DNA of 64,000 nucleotides, taken from contig OV050030.1 of NCBI GenBank assembly GCA_920105625.2, forward strand, positions 169,877,315 to 169,941,314, given 5' to 3'. The notes beneath the pieces are model-generated. The model made no database searches and was not told where the DNA came from. It saw nothing but the letters and a program-made list of their open reading frames with translations. How positions within the stretch are numbered: the first letter of the stretch is position 1; the number at the start of each line of letters is the position of its first letter. Of this stretch, positions 43,883 to 55,263 are shown piece by piece. The position numbers and the translations under genes were made by a program. This DNA comes from Clusia tigrina. Lineage: Eukaryota; Arthropoda; Insecta; Diptera; Clusiidae.

Positions 43883-44348
43883 TGTTGGGGTTCTTATCTG
43901 CTTGTCGGCGAGAGACGTCCTCTGGAATGTCCAGTCGCGGGAACCTGTAAACCTACGGCACTTTCTTAAATGAGCACTGCACTATTTTAGGTTTAAAACA
44001 ACAAGAAGCTTTATTCTTAAAATACTAGTTCTTATATACTATTTACAAATAAACATTACAGTCTACGTCTTGACTTTTCTGGTGTTCCAGTTACGCAATT
44101 GTTATTTGGTGTCAGTTGGTCAAGCCCACTGACCTATTGAAGTAAAAGTGTCGTCGGTGCATTCTAAATGCCCCTCGTCAGCTTGACTGCGGAACTGTGA
44201 CACCCTAAAAGTTTACATCATAATTAATGCTTAAATACTAGTATTTACAATATTTCCACCCTAAAAATATGTGCTCACTTAATGAATTTAATAGGAGCCG
44301 TTGCTGTGAGTCAACTACGCGTAGGTAGCTTGATTCTAACGCACAACA
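43883..44348 (-). repeat. G2 5' LTR (left arm)
   Basis: 466 bp, TGTTGGGGTTC to CGCACAACA. The short inverted ends TGTTG/CAACA are perfect. Confidence 0.95.
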
Positions 44349-44891
44349 GGTGGCACAGCAGCCAAAGCGGGGAACCGCCGCGACAACAATGCTGAAGGTT
44401 AAGAGCGATTGACGGTACAGCAAAGCGCGCAAGGGTAGCAGAGCCGGGGCGAAGTGCCAGCTTTAAGATCTTTTTAAACTTTAAATTTAAAAAAAACATA
44501 GTAGAGCATTAAAAAAAATGAGCGAGAATGATTATTTAGAGACAGAGTTTTGGGTGCTACCAAGAGAATGTACTGGTGCCCAGTTTTGCCAGCAAGAGAT
44601 TTAGTGGAGATACCCATGCATTTTAAGAATGAGGATTTATGGGCGGATCGTGAGTTTTGGAAGGCGAGACCAGTCGAGCTACTGTTAGGAGCAAATATGG
44701 TGGCCAGAGCCATTAGGGCGATAATGCCAAATGAGGTGCAAGGCATTGCCATATATGAGAGCATGTTTGGGCTAGTCATTTTCGGTGCACAACCCTGTGA
44801 GAGAGATGAGGAGCAGGAAGTGGAGCAAAATTTTATGGAGACTTATACTAGAGATGAAACAGGGCGTTTTATTTTGACAATTCAAGTGTAA
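44349..44891 (+). pseudogene. BEL/Pao Gag end and protease-region remnant (left arm)
   Basis: 44349-44470 continues the Gag scrap interrupted by G2 (Gln/Arg-rich). From 44550 a 113-aa ORF reads EIPMHFKNEDLWADREFWK, RPVELLLGANMVARAIRAIM and YESMFGLVIFGAQP, the end of the aspartic-protease-like domain of BEL/Pao (the LLGAN..FGWV-type block). FMETYTRDETGRFILTIQV is the start of the RT region. The protease active site itself is not visible. Confidence 0.65.
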
Positions 44892-45880
44892 GAGACAGTG
44901 CAAGGTTTAGGCACTTTAAAGGCAATACGCAGGTTCAAAAGCATTGCGCAGGTTTATGTACTTGGAGCGGAAATTAGAGAAAGACTCAGAGCTGAGAGAG
45001 CAATACGTAGAATTCATGATGGAGTATGAGAGATTAGGGCATTAGAAGTGCGCTATACAACCACCAAGAGTGGACGAGCCAGTTTATTATATCCCACATC
45101 ACTGTGCTACCAAAAAATTTCTGGTGGTTTTTGACGCTAGCTGCCAAACGAATCGTGGCATATCTCTGAATCAAGTGCAATGTTTAGGCGATAAGTTACA
45201 AAAAGATCTTTACGAAATTGTCATGAGATTTAGGCGTCATAAGATTGCGATATGTGCAATCATCAAGAAGATGTTCCGACAAGTACGTGTTGCCGAAAGG
45301 CAATGAAATTTGCAAAGAATCTTTTGGCGAGAGAATAGTGGTGAGCCATTACGAGAATAGTGTTTAACGGTTGTAACGTAGGGAATGACTTCCTCCGCTT
45401 ATAATGCTGTGCGAGCTTTAATACAATGTGCTAGGGAGGCGAAAGATGAATACCCTAGAGCAGCGGACAGAGTGACTTCTATATGATGACTGTGCTACAG
45501 GCGCACGATCTGAACAAGAAGCAATAGTGCTCGCGAAAGAGACAGACACTGTCCTAAAATGCGGCGGTTTCGAGCTGTGTAAATGGAAGTCGAACTCAAA
45601 AAGACTACTCAGGGCAATGAGAGCGGAGAGAGAAGAAGAGATGTTATTCCCTAGAGAAGACGAGATGTCAGTGCTAGGGCTGAAATGGCTGATAGAAGAA
45701 GACAAAAATTCACCCTTGTGGTGAAGACTGCTGCATTGCGAGAGAGCTACTTTGTAATAAGCTCTGGTTATATGGACCGGAGTGGTTACGTAAATCAGAA
45801 ATCAGTTGGCCAGCCAACATTTTTGAGCCGGAACATACAACTAAAGGGCTTAACTAGCTTGGAGCGTATCACGTGAAATA
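44892..45880 (+). pseudogene. BEL/Pao reverse transcriptase remnant (left arm)
   Basis: 45070-45306: YYIPHHCATKKFLVVFDASC, GISLNQVQCLGDKLQKDL and ICAIIKKMFRQVRV, the BEL-type fingers and palm A (usual D of aDI-KMF replaced: AIIKKMF). About 45480-45710: YDDCATGARSEQEAI (YxDD site), KCGGFELCKWKSNS. 45685-45876: WLYGPEWLRKSEISWP across frames, the end of the RNase H-like linker. Several stops and shifts. Confidence 0.75.
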
Positions 45881-46181
45881 TTCACGGGAGTTTTTGCAAA
45901 TATTTATACCGAGCAGGGGCAAGAGCATGGCGCTGATTGACTATGCGCGAAGTCTAGAGAAGAGCATCAACATATTGAGCTACATCATCAGGTTTGTGCG
46001 AAGGGCAAGGCAGAGAAAGAGGAGGCGCAGAATTCGGCACAACAACCGAGTAGTGCAAGCGCCAACAGTGGAAGAGAAATGTGAAGCAACGGAATTCCTG
46101 CTTATGCAGGAGCAGGAGCGCGATTACAGACAAGAGATAGACAAACTAAGAGAGATTGGGGAGGTGCAAGAAGGGAGCTAA
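45873..46181 (+). pseudogene. BEL/Pao RT-integrase linker (left arm)
   Basis: 102 aa open frame: KYSREFLQIFIPSRGKSMAL, then ILSYIIRFVRRARQRKRRRR, then an acidic helix (MQEQERDYRQEIDKLRE). It corresponds to the segment before integrase in Pao-type Pol, in the same frame trend as its neighbours. Confidence 0.65.
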
Positions 46182-46190
46182 ATTAGTGCG

Positions 46191-46940
46191 TTGAATAAAA
46201 TAATGGACAGCAAGGGCCTATTGAGAGTGGGCGGGCGATTGGGGATATCAGAGATGATGCATCCGGTGATAGTGAAGGATGGTTCTCGAACAGCATGGCT
46301 GATAATGGACCACACTCATCGTATGACTAAGCATGGTGCTGTGCAAGTGATGATGCAATTCATCAGACAAAAGTTTTGGATTCCAAAACTACGGAGCCAG
46401 TTAAGAGCTTTTCTCCACAAGTGCGTGGTCTGCGATAATAACAGATTTGAGCAACAGCTGATGTCTGAATTGCCAGGCGACAGGGTGCAAGTGGGCAAGC
46501 CTTTTCTATATACAGGTATTGATTGCGCAGGTCCTTTTAGAGCAAAGGAAGTGCAAAGAGCAGGAGAGCGAATGAGGGAGCGTAAGTGCTGGGTGGCTAA
46601 AATTGTTTGCCTAAAAACAAAGGCCATTCATATTGACATTGTTTTTGATTTAACCTCTATAGACTTTATTGCTTGTTATGAGCGCTTTATTTGCAGAAGA
46701 GGGAGATGTGAGCGAATATACAGTGACAATTGTACATCATTTGTAGGGGCGGCAAGGGAGCTGAGAAGAGCACGAGAGAGCTGGCAAGTAAGAGATGTTT
46801 TTGAGCATTTGAGCAACAAGGGGACATAATGGATATTCATGACGCCAGCAGCACCGCATCATGGCGGAATATATGAAGCTGCTGTGAAGTCACTGAAGTA
46901 CCACCTCACGCGCATTGCTGAGCAAAAGATTTTAACACAC
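46191..46940 (+). pseudogene. BEL/Pao integrase, 3'-truncated (left arm)
   Basis: 212 aa ORF: LLRVGGRLGIS, zinc finger HTHRMTKHGAV...CVVCDNNRF, then core YTGIDCAGPF (first Asp) and IYSDNCTSFVGA (second Asp). After a TAA at 46827 the third acid is readable: HHGGIYEAAVKSLKYHL (Glu). Homology stops at about 46935, just before the palindrome centre. Against the right arm it lacks 12 bp (four residues DEAS after GRLGIS). Confidence 0.8.
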
Positions 46941-47281
46941 TCTTTAACAAAACCGCATAAAAGGTCGATTGGAGTTGAAATGATTGTTATTTTAGCGGAT
47001 TTCTTGTAGATAAAGATTTATATTCGAGGATACGGAAATTTGTTGTGACTTTCTGAAACTCTCATTAAATTAAATACATTTTTATATTTACACTGTCATC
47101 CTGATGAGGGACCCTCATCAGGATGACAGTGTAAATATAAAAATGTATTTAATTTAATGAGAGTTTCAGAAAGTCACAACAAATTTCCGTATCCTCGAAT
47201 ATAAATCTTTATCTACAAGAAATCCGCTAAAATAACAATCATTTCAACTCCAATCGACCTTTTATGCGGTTTTGTTAAAGA
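46941..47281. other. Palindrome core, hairpin with one-base spacer
   Basis: About 170 bp on each side of base 47111 are perfect reverse complements. The innermost bases are CTGATGAGGG-A-CCCTCATCAG. No ORF. The sequence is unlike BEL, so each arm gains about 170 bp of foreign DNA between the BEL break and the axis. Confidence 0.9.
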
Positions 47282-48043
47282 GTGTGTTAAAATCTTTTGC
47301 TCAGCAATGCGCGTGAGGTGGTACTTCAGTGACTTCACAGCAGCTTCATATATTCCGCCATGATGCGGTGCTGCTGGCGTCATGAATATCCATTATGTCC
47401 CCTTGTTGCTCAAATGCTCAAAAACATCTCTTACTTGCCAGCTCTCTCGTGCTCTTCTCAGCTCCCTTGCCGCCCCTACAAATGATGTACAATTGTCACT
47501 GTATATTCGCTCACATCTCCCTCTTCTGCAAATAAAGCGCTCATAACAAGCAATAAAGTCTATAGAGGTTAAATCAAAAACAATGTCAATATGAATGGCC
47601 TTTGTTTTTAGGCAAACAATTTTAGCCACCCAGCACTTACGCTCCCTCATTCGCTCTCCTGCTCTTTGCACTTCCTTTGCTCTAAAAGGACCTGCGCAAT
47701 CAATACCTGTATATAGAAAAGGCTTGCCCACTTGCACCCTGTCGCCTGGCAATTCAGACATCAGCTGTTGCTCAAATCTGTTATTATCGCAGACCACGCA
47801 CTTGTGGAGAAAAGCTCTTAACTGGCTCCGTAGTTTTGGAATCCAAAACTTTTGTCTGATGAATTGCATCATCACTTGCACAGCACCATGCTTAGTCATA
47901 CGATGAGTGTGGTCCATTATCAGCCATGCTGTTCGAGAACCATCCTTCACTATCACCGGATGCATCATCTCAGAGGCTTCATCTGATATCCCCAATCGCC
48001 CGCCCACTCTCAATAGGCCCTTGCTGTCCATTATTGGATTCAA
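47282..48043 (-). pseudogene. BEL/Pao integrase, 3'-truncated (right arm)
   Basis: 216 aa ORF plus the same tail. Same motifs as the left arm, with the additional DEAS residues, which probably represent the ancestral form since BEL integrases often read GRI--A--. Confidence 0.8.
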
Positions 48044-48052
48044 CGCACTAAT

Positions 48053-48361
48053 TTAGCTCCCTTCTCGCACCTCCCCAATCTCTCTTAGTTTGTCTATCTC
48101 TTGTCTGTAATCGCGCTCCTGCTCCTGCATAAGCAGGAATTCCGTTGCTTCACATTTCTCTTCCACTGTTGGCGCTTGCACTACTCGGTTGTTGTGCCGA
48201 GTTCTGCGCCTCCTCTTTCTCTGCCTTGCCCTTCGCACAAACCTGATGATGTAGCTCAATATGTTGATGCTCTTCTCTAGACTTCGCGCATAGTCAATCA
48301 GCGCCATGCTCTTGCCCCTGCTCGGTATAAATATTTGCAAAAACTCGCGTGAATATTTCAC
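48053..48361 (-). pseudogene. BEL/Pao RT-integrase linker (right arm)
   Basis: 102 aa, differs from the left arm by two residues (RRTRHNN for RRIRHNN; EVREGS for EVQEGS). Confidence 0.65.
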
Positions 48362-49342
48362 GTGATACGCTCCAAGCTCGTTAAGCCCTTTAGTTGTATG
48401 TTCCGGCTCAAAAATGTTGGCTGGCCAACTGATTTCTGATTTACGTAACCACTCCGGTCCATATAACCAGAGCTTATTACAAAGTAGCTCTCTCGCAATG
48501 CAGCAGTCTTCACCACAAGGGTGAATTTTTGTCTTCTTCTATCAGCCATTTCAGCCCTAGCACTGACATCTCGTCTTCTCTAGGGAATAACATCTCTTCT
48601 TCTCTCTCCGCTCTCATTGCCCTGAGTAGTCTTTTTGAGTTCGACTTCCATTTACACAGCTCGAAACCGCCGCATTTTAGGACAGTGTCTGTCTCTTTCG
48701 CGAGCACTATTGCTTCTTGTTCAGATCGTGCGCCTGTAGCACAGTCATCATATAGAAGTCACTCTGTCCGCTGCTCTAGGGTATTCATCTTTCGCCTCCC
48801 TAGCACATTGTATTAAAGCTCGCACAGCATTATAAGCGGAGGAAGTCATTCCCTACGTTACAACCGTTAAACACTATTCTCGTAATGGCTCACCACTATT
48901 CTCTCGCCAAAAGATTCTTTGCAAATTTCATTGCCTTTCGGCAACACGTACTTGTCGGAACATCTTCTTGATGATTGCACATATCGCAATCTTATGACGC
49001 CTAAATCTCATGACAATTTCGTAAAGATCTTTTTGTAACTTATCGCCTAAACATTGCACTTGATTCAGAGATATGCCACGATTCGTTTGGCAGCTAGCGT
49101 CAAAAACCACCAGAAATTTTTTGGTAGCACAGTGATGTGGGATATAATAAACTGGCTCGTCCACTCTTGGTGGTTGTATAGCGCACTTCTAATGCCCTAA
49201 TCTCTCATACTCCATCATGAATTCTACGTATTGCTCTCTCAGCTCTGAGTCTTTCTCTAATTTCCGCTCCAAGTACATAAACCTGCGCAATGCTTTTGAA
49301 CCTGCGTATTGCCTTTAAAGTGCCTAAACCTTGCACTGTCTC
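48354..49342 (-). pseudogene. BEL/Pao reverse transcriptase remnant (right arm)
   Basis: Mirror of 44892-45880, with the same stops, and the ORFs 49164-48928, 48707-48510 and 48549-48358. The lesions predate the arms. Confidence 0.75.
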
Positions 49343-49886
49343 TTACACTTGAATTGTCAAAATAAAACGCCCTGTTTCATCTCTAGTATAAGTCTCCATA
49401 AAATTTTGCTCCACTTCCTGCTCCTCATCTCTCTCACAGGGTTGTGCACCGAAAATGACTAGCCCAAACATGCTCTCATATATGGCAATGCCTTGCACCT
49501 CATTTGGCATTATCGCCCTAATGGCTCTGGCCACCATATTTGCTCCTAACAGTAGCTCGACTGGTCTCGCCTTCCAAAACTCACGATCCGCCCATAAATC
49601 CTCATTCTTAAAATGCATGGGTATCTCCACTAAATCTCTTGCTGGCAAAACTGGGCACCAGTACATTCTCTTGGTAGCACCCAAAACTCTGTCTCTAAAT
49701 AATCATTCTCGCTCATTTTTTTTAATGCTCTACTATGTTTTTTTAAAATTTAAAGTTTAAAAAGATCTTAAAGCTGGCACTTCGCCCCGGGCTGTGCTAC
49801 CCTTGCGCGCTTTGCTGTACCGTCAATCGCTCTTTTCCTTCAGCATTGTTGTCGCGGCGGTTCCCCGCTTTGGCTGCTGTGCCACC
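49343..49886 (-). pseudogene. BEL/Pao Gag end and protease-region remnant (right arm)
   Basis: Mirror of 44349-44891; the 113-aa ORF (49684-49343) is identical in sequence. Some indels lie at 49780-49850 (GCCCCGGGCTGTGC for GCCCCGGCTCTGC class). Confidence 0.65.
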
Positions 49887-50352
49887 TGTTGTGCGTTAGA
49901 ATCAAGCTACCTACGCGTAGTTGACTCACAGCAACGGCTCCTATTAAATTCATTAAGAGAGCACATATTTTTAGGGTGGAAATATTGTAAATAGTAGTAT
50001 TTAAGCATTAATTATGATGTAAACTTTTAGGGTGTCACAGTTCCGCAGTCAAGCTGACGAGGGTCATTTAGAATGCACCGACGACACTTTTACTTCAATA
50101 GGTCAGTGGGCTTGACCAACTGACACCAAATAACAATTGCGTAACTGGAACACCAGAAAAGTCAAGACGTAGACTGTAATGTTTATTTGTAAATAGTATA
50201 TAAGAACTAATATTTTAAGAATAAAGCTTCTTGTTGTTTTAAACCTAAAATAGTGCAGTGCTCATTTAAGAAAGTGCCGTAGGTTTACAGGTTCCCGCGA
50301 CTGGACATTCCAGAGGACGTCTCTCGCCGACAAGCAGATAAGAACCCCAACA
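49887..50352 (+). repeat. G2 5' LTR (right arm)
   Basis: 466 bp, TGTTGTGCG to CCCCAACA. Contains AATAAAGCTTCTTG (50220), a likely polyadenylation signal in the R region. Confidence 0.95.
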
Positions 50353-50354
50353 TT

Positions 50355-50370
50355 TTGGCGCAGCCGGTCT
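50355..50370 (+). promoter_or_regulatory. G2 primer binding site (right arm)
   Basis: TTTTGGCGCAGCCGGTC directly after the 5' LTR; tRNA-Ser-like with one mismatch. Confidence 0.65.
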
Positions 50371-51658
50371 AAAGGACCTATTGGAGGAATCCCAGGGCAA
50401 GGAGCCCTGAAGCAGTGAGGCATCCTGCAACGAATTCGAAGGACCTCAACCTGCAATGAATTCGAAGGATGCTAAGGATAAAGATATCATCAAAAAAATT
50501 TGGGTGAGTAGAGTGTATAATAGCGTAATCTAAGTAGATACTTCTGCGACCTTGAAGGCGCCGTAGCGCTGGTCAAAGAAGTTGCAACCTACAGGCGCGT
50601 TTGCGCTATTGCACGCAGCTTTGAATGGCAACCATAAACCATCAGTATGATCGGACGGTCTATGTATGTTCATCCTAGCTGTGAGGATTTTTTTTGTAGC
50701 GGATTTGAATTTGTTTGTCGTGAGGGACATTTATATTGTTTATAAGGCCATGTAGTCTATATTAAGACATTTAAATTGTTTCTGTATTGTTTAAATTCTG
50801 ATGTTCTAAATTTATGTTGTTTGAAAAAAAACATAGAACATTTGATTTAAATATTTGGCATTTTGAGCTTAGGGTATTAGGCAAAAATATTTCAAGAGGT
50901 GTTTACAACACGTGTTGTTCCATCAAAGTTTTTGTAGTTCGGAAACTACGATTTGCGTAGCAATGTTGAAAAAAACATTTAAATGCTATTATTACGTCTC
51001 GCATACGTTACGGGTTTTTTATTAAATATGGATTCAAATTTCCGGGAATGAATCAAGATATTTTTTGCCAGTAAATCCAATTCCGGTTTTTGCGAATTGG
51101 GAGGATTTTTTGGAGTATTAAAGTTGGTGATTGGGTATGAGGAGTATCTATGAGGAAGTCAAGGACAAATTTGCATTGATGGAAGGACTTAATGGACGCC
51201 GGTAGACAGCGGAACTTTGTGATGGAAAACAAGTATAGCAGAATATGTATATAAAGATAGAATTTGCGGTGGAATGTTTTTTTTTTAATAACTCTGTTTT
51301 GAATCATTAAGTAAGATAGAATAAAATATTGTAACAAGTTTTAACAATTATTGGATTTTTATTTGTAATTGGGATACGCCATCTGTTCTGGCATTTGGGA
51401 TATGACGAAGGAAGCGCAATGATTACTGCTGAGGCAGGACCAAATTGGCGAAACGATTGAAAAGCTGGTCCGTAACTTTAAGAAAGACGGCAGGTTACGT
51501 AAGGACAACGTGTTTTACCGCAACCGAAAAACACAGTTGCAAAATCTGGGGAGAAGGGAAAATATTTTGCGGAAAATTACGCAGACTACATAAATAGTCT
51601 GGTCATCGAATGGGCAGATACATTTAGTTCTGAATTAGAGGGACTAGGACAGGAGATT
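50371..51658 (+). other. G2 leader (right arm)
   Basis: Non-coding to about 51420. From 51440 Gag N-terminal wording appears in shifted frames; the frame of the Gag ORF is open from about 51505 but without ATG. Same state as in the left arm. Confidence 0.5.
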
Positions 51659-53680
51659 GTGAGTTTGGTTTCGCCAGACGAGGATATAAGGAACAGATTG
51701 AAATCAATACAGTCAGAGGTGAAACTGTTTACTGGGAAAATAGTTGGCCAGCTCGAAGCTAGTACGAGCAGGGAAGAAGCTCAGGAATTGTGGAAGCAGG
51801 TGAATGCCGGGGGAGCTGTGTCACCATTAGAAGTAGCGGATCAAGCCTTTACGGCAATCCAAAGAAGAACAGAAGAAAAGTTTTTCAGTTTTCATAAGAA
51901 AACAGAAGATTTGAGAGCACAAAAAGAGTATCTTGAAAATAAGGTAAAGGAACTTTCTCAGAGATTGACGGAAACAGAGGAAGCAGCAACGCTGTTGGAA
52001 AAGGAGTGTGCGGAATTGAAAAAAGGACGGGCGACCAATAGGACCTCAGTGAATAGGGAGAGATCAAAATCAGCATCGGCTGGATTTACGCAGACGGTAT
52101 TGACGTTGCCACCGGAAGTGCGCTGGCCGGAGTATCTAACCCCAGAAGGGATAAACCGCGTGGTAAAGCCCAGATTAGTATTGAGTGAAGAGAGGGAAGC
52201 GGGATTTTTGTTTGGCGCATCTGAAATCGGGGTCGAGCCTTTTTCTCCAGAACGTCCGATAACTAATAAAAATAAGGGATATCCGCCAAAAGAGCCAGAA
52301 GCAGTAACGGTACAGGAAAGGCCCAATACTGTGGACAGTATTTCGCCTGTACGAACAAACGATCGAAGACTAATTAGTTTGAGTCCGTCATTGGTCAATT
52401 ACCTCTCAGATCCGGGAGAAGTGAAGCTAGGAACCACTCATAAAGATAGCGCTCAAGTTTTACCGGTCATAAGTAAAACAAAAATACGCAAAATGGGTAT
52501 AGAGGAGATTTCAAAGACAGTGGCCAGGCTAGTACCTGTGTTTACTGGTGCAGCTTCAGAGGATTTACGCTCAGAAGTTAACAGATTCATTCAAGGTTGT
52601 GAGCTTGCAAAGCGAAGCATAAGCCCTGATGAGTTGCAGGACTTCTTCGACTGTGTTAAGCAAAGGTTATTTGGAGACGCGTACAACCTTGTGTTGCCAA
52701 AGCAATTCGCCAGTGTGGACGAGCTTTACGGTCTTATAAGGAGAACTTATCTGAAGGAGAGAACTTTGGAGGACATAACCCAAGAAATAAGAATCGGAAA
52801 GCAGCTGGCAAGTGAAGACATACGTGCCTTTGCCAGGCGTTTAGAGTCACTTCAGATGATGGCCCAGGAAATAATCAGGAATAAGTACAATGGCATTGGA
52901 GATACAGCGTTATTACACGAAGTTGACGAGTCGGTGTTGACAACTTTCGTGGTGGGGCTCCGCAACTCGGTTCTAAAGATTCATATGCTGAATAGCAGAA
53001 CAGGATCTCTGGAGGAATTAGTAGAAGAAGCGATTAGAGCACAAGTTCTCGTGGAACGGAGTACGGCTGGGTTAGGTGAGGTACACATGTTGGAAAATAG
53101 ACATGACATGTTCGCCGCCGCTGTCGTGAACAGAGATAGAAGTAATTACGTCCCAAACATATACAGAGGAGCATATAATCCCGGTGTCTCCGACAACAGA
53201 GCCGCGAATCCGAGAAATCCATACAAGGGGTTTGTACAGATGGCACCCACATGTTCGTTCTGCCGTAAGCAAGGTCATACAAGGGATGAGTGCATTACAC
53301 GCAAAAACACGCCCTACTGTATGGAGTGCCAAACATATGGTCATGAGGCAAGTAGACAGTGCCATGGAGGCACGGTATGGAATCAAAATAGAAGGCAGCC
53401 AGCTACGAGGCGCCCGGTTCCACCCTTGAGGGACAGCAGGGGTAACTTCAGTAGTCCCCGAGTTAATTCAACAGAAGGAATTAACCAAGGAAGAAATCCT
53501 TTCAAAACTGAGAGTGGTCAGCAGCAACCAAATTGGAATTACAGAAGTGAACAAAGGATAAGTAACACCAAACAGGGGTTAAGATGCTTCTCATGTGGAC
53601 ATCGGGCAGCGGAATGCAGGGATAGACAATCCCAACAACAGAATCAGGGAAACTTCCATCTGCCCAGTCGAGGCCAATAG
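51659..53680 (+). CDS. G2 Gag (right arm)
   Basis: 673 aa from a GTG. Differs from the left arm at about nine residues plus a 3-residue gap. First knuckle intact (CSFCRKQGHTRDEC), second intact, third destroyed by a 9-bp deletion (CFSCGHRAAEC). So each arm has a different broken knuckle. Confidence 0.85.
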   Translation: MSLVSPDEDIRNRLKSIQSEVKLFTGKIVGQLEASTSREEAQELWKQVNAGGAVSPLEVADQAFTAIQRRTEEKFFSFHKKTEDLRAQKEYLENKVKELSQRLTETEEAATLLEKECAELKKGRATNRTSVNRERSKSASAGFTQTVLTLPPEVRWPEYLTPEGINRVVKPRLVLSEEREAGFLFGASEIGVEPFSPERPITNKNKGYPPKEPEAVTVQERPNTVDSISPVRTNDRRLISLSPSLVNYLSDPGEVKLGTTHKDSAQVLPVISKTKIRKMGIEEISKTVARLVPVFTGAASEDLRSEVNRFIQGCELAKRSISPDELQDFFDCVKQRLFGDAYNLVLPKQFASVDELYGLIRRTYLKERTLEDITQEIRIGKQLASEDIRAFARRLESLQMMAQEIIRNKYNGIGDTALLHEVDESVLTTFVVGLRNSVLKIHMLNSRTGSLEELVEEAIRAQVLVERSTAGLGEVHMLENRHDMFAAAVVNRDRSNYVPNIYRGAYNPGVSDNRAANPRNPYKGFVQMAPTCSFCRKQGHTRDECITRKNTPYCMECQTYGHEASRQCHGGTVWNQNRRQPATRRPVPPLRDSRGNFSSPRVNSTEGINQGRNPFKTESGQQQPNWNYRSEQRISNTKQGLRCFSCGHRAAECRDRQSQQQNQGNFHLPSRGQ

Positions 53681-53817
53681 TCTGGAAAGCCATAAGAAAG
53701 GAAGTAATAATAAGGCCGGAAGTACGTGGGACTAGTAATGAAGGAACTACAGTCCAGGAGAAGGAGGAGCAAGAGGCTCTCCAGTATCACGAACAGTTAG
53801 GGAGTGGATACGCGTCC

Positions 53818-55260
53818 ATGTTGGGAACAGAAGGACATTGCTTCGCTATGAGCAGGATAGGTGATGCCTTCATCGAGATACCCTGCAAGGAATCAGCTAG
53901 TGGAAAGCTAGTGCTATTAGTAGATCCAGGGGCGGACACTAGCCTCGTAAAATCTAGTGTTTTACGGAAGGGGCTAGACATTAGTCAAATGGACTTAAGA
54001 ACGCTTAACGGAGCGTTTGGAGGGTGCATTAGGACATTGGCGTCGCTCAGAATAGGGCACATTGGAGTTAAGGGTATGAGTTTTAGAGTGCACGCAGTGG
54101 AAGTGGATAGGAAAGGTATCCCGGCTGATGGGATAATTGGCCGAGATAATCTTTGGGGACGCACCATACTGGATGCGCTCGACAAGCAGTTATCATTCTA
54201 TGATAACAATAAGCATAGAATCCTTACTTTTCCATTAATGTCATGGCAGGAAGGAACCGTGACTAGGGTGAAGAAGTGTGGTATAGAGGTAGTGAATGTA
54301 AGGTCAACCAGAGTAGTGACTATGCATGTAAACACGAAACTTAGGACTCTTGTTTTGCACAAGCAGCAGCTAGCGGAGGGCGTATATATGGGAGAGACCA
54401 TAACGCATGTTGACAAGGGTGAGGTGTACGCTTGCGTACTCAACGCCTCAGAAAAGGACTACCTGATGGATGAAGATTTTAGGCCTAGGTTCACTAGTTA
54501 TGATAATTTTAAAGAACCGAAACATAGATCGGTTAATCAGATTAAGCAGGTAGATATAAGGAAAAGAATGGAGAGAGTGCTAGAATCATTGAAGTTAGAC
54601 CCAATCGTAAATTTAGAAGAAAAGGCATCAATAGAGGCCATCTGTACGTCATTCCATGACATATTTTTGCTGGAAGGAGACCAGTTGACATATACACCAG
54701 AGGTAGAGCATGAAATACCTACTAGAGTGGATCAACCACCAATAAACCAGAAGCAATACAGATTGCCACAAGCTCACAAAGATGAAGTAAATAGGCAAGT
54801 GCAGGGAATGTTAGAAGATAACATAATTTCACCGAGTATCTCGCCTTGGAATTCACCAATAATTTTGGTACCAAAGAAGGGAGGTGCTCACGGTCAAAAG
54901 AAGTGGAGAATGGTCGTCGATTTTAGGAAATTGAACGACGCCACTATCAAGCAGGTGTTCCCGATACCAAGGATAGAAGAGATTCTGGATCAATTGGGGC
55001 ATAGTAGATATTTTTCTACGCTTGATTTAGCGAGTGGCTACCACCAAGTTCTGGTGGATACCCAAGATAAGCAGAAAACCGCGTTCAGCACCGGTTTAGG
55101 GCATTATGAGTTTAACAGAATGCCGTTTGGATTAACAGGAGCACCGGCTACCTTCCAACGGCTAATGAACCATGTGCTAACAGGCTTGCAAGGGTTAGAT
55201 TGTTTTGTGTATCTCGATGATATTGCAATTTATGGGAAGAACTTGCAGCAGCATTCGTAA
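53818..55260 (+). pseudogene. G2 protease and reverse transcriptase palm (right arm)
   Basis: 480 aa, one residue different from the left arm (YLDDIAIYG for YLDDIVIYG, next to the catalytic pair). Same DPGAD protease site and same closing TAA. Confidence 0.85.
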
Positions 55261-55263
55261 CGC

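Larger units (their letters stand above)
33382..44348 (-). mobile_element. Ty3/Gypsy LTR retrotransposon G2, left-arm copy
   Basis: 10967 bp. LTRs 33382-33844 and 43883-44348 begin TGTTGGGG and end CACAACA. The 4-bp GGTG occurs just before (33378-33381) and just after (44349-44352): a target duplication. On the minus strand: LTR, PBS, leader of about 1.2 kb, Gag, Pol in three pieces, 3.1-kb non-coding tail, PPT, LTR. No env. Mutations shared by both arms (a stop in RT, a frameshift and a stop in integrase) show it was dead before the arms formed. Confidence 0.95.

Noticed and set aside
33382..44348. Endogenous errantivirus with env
   Set aside because: The 3 kb after integrase contain no env-like ORF, signal peptide or furin-type site in either arm.
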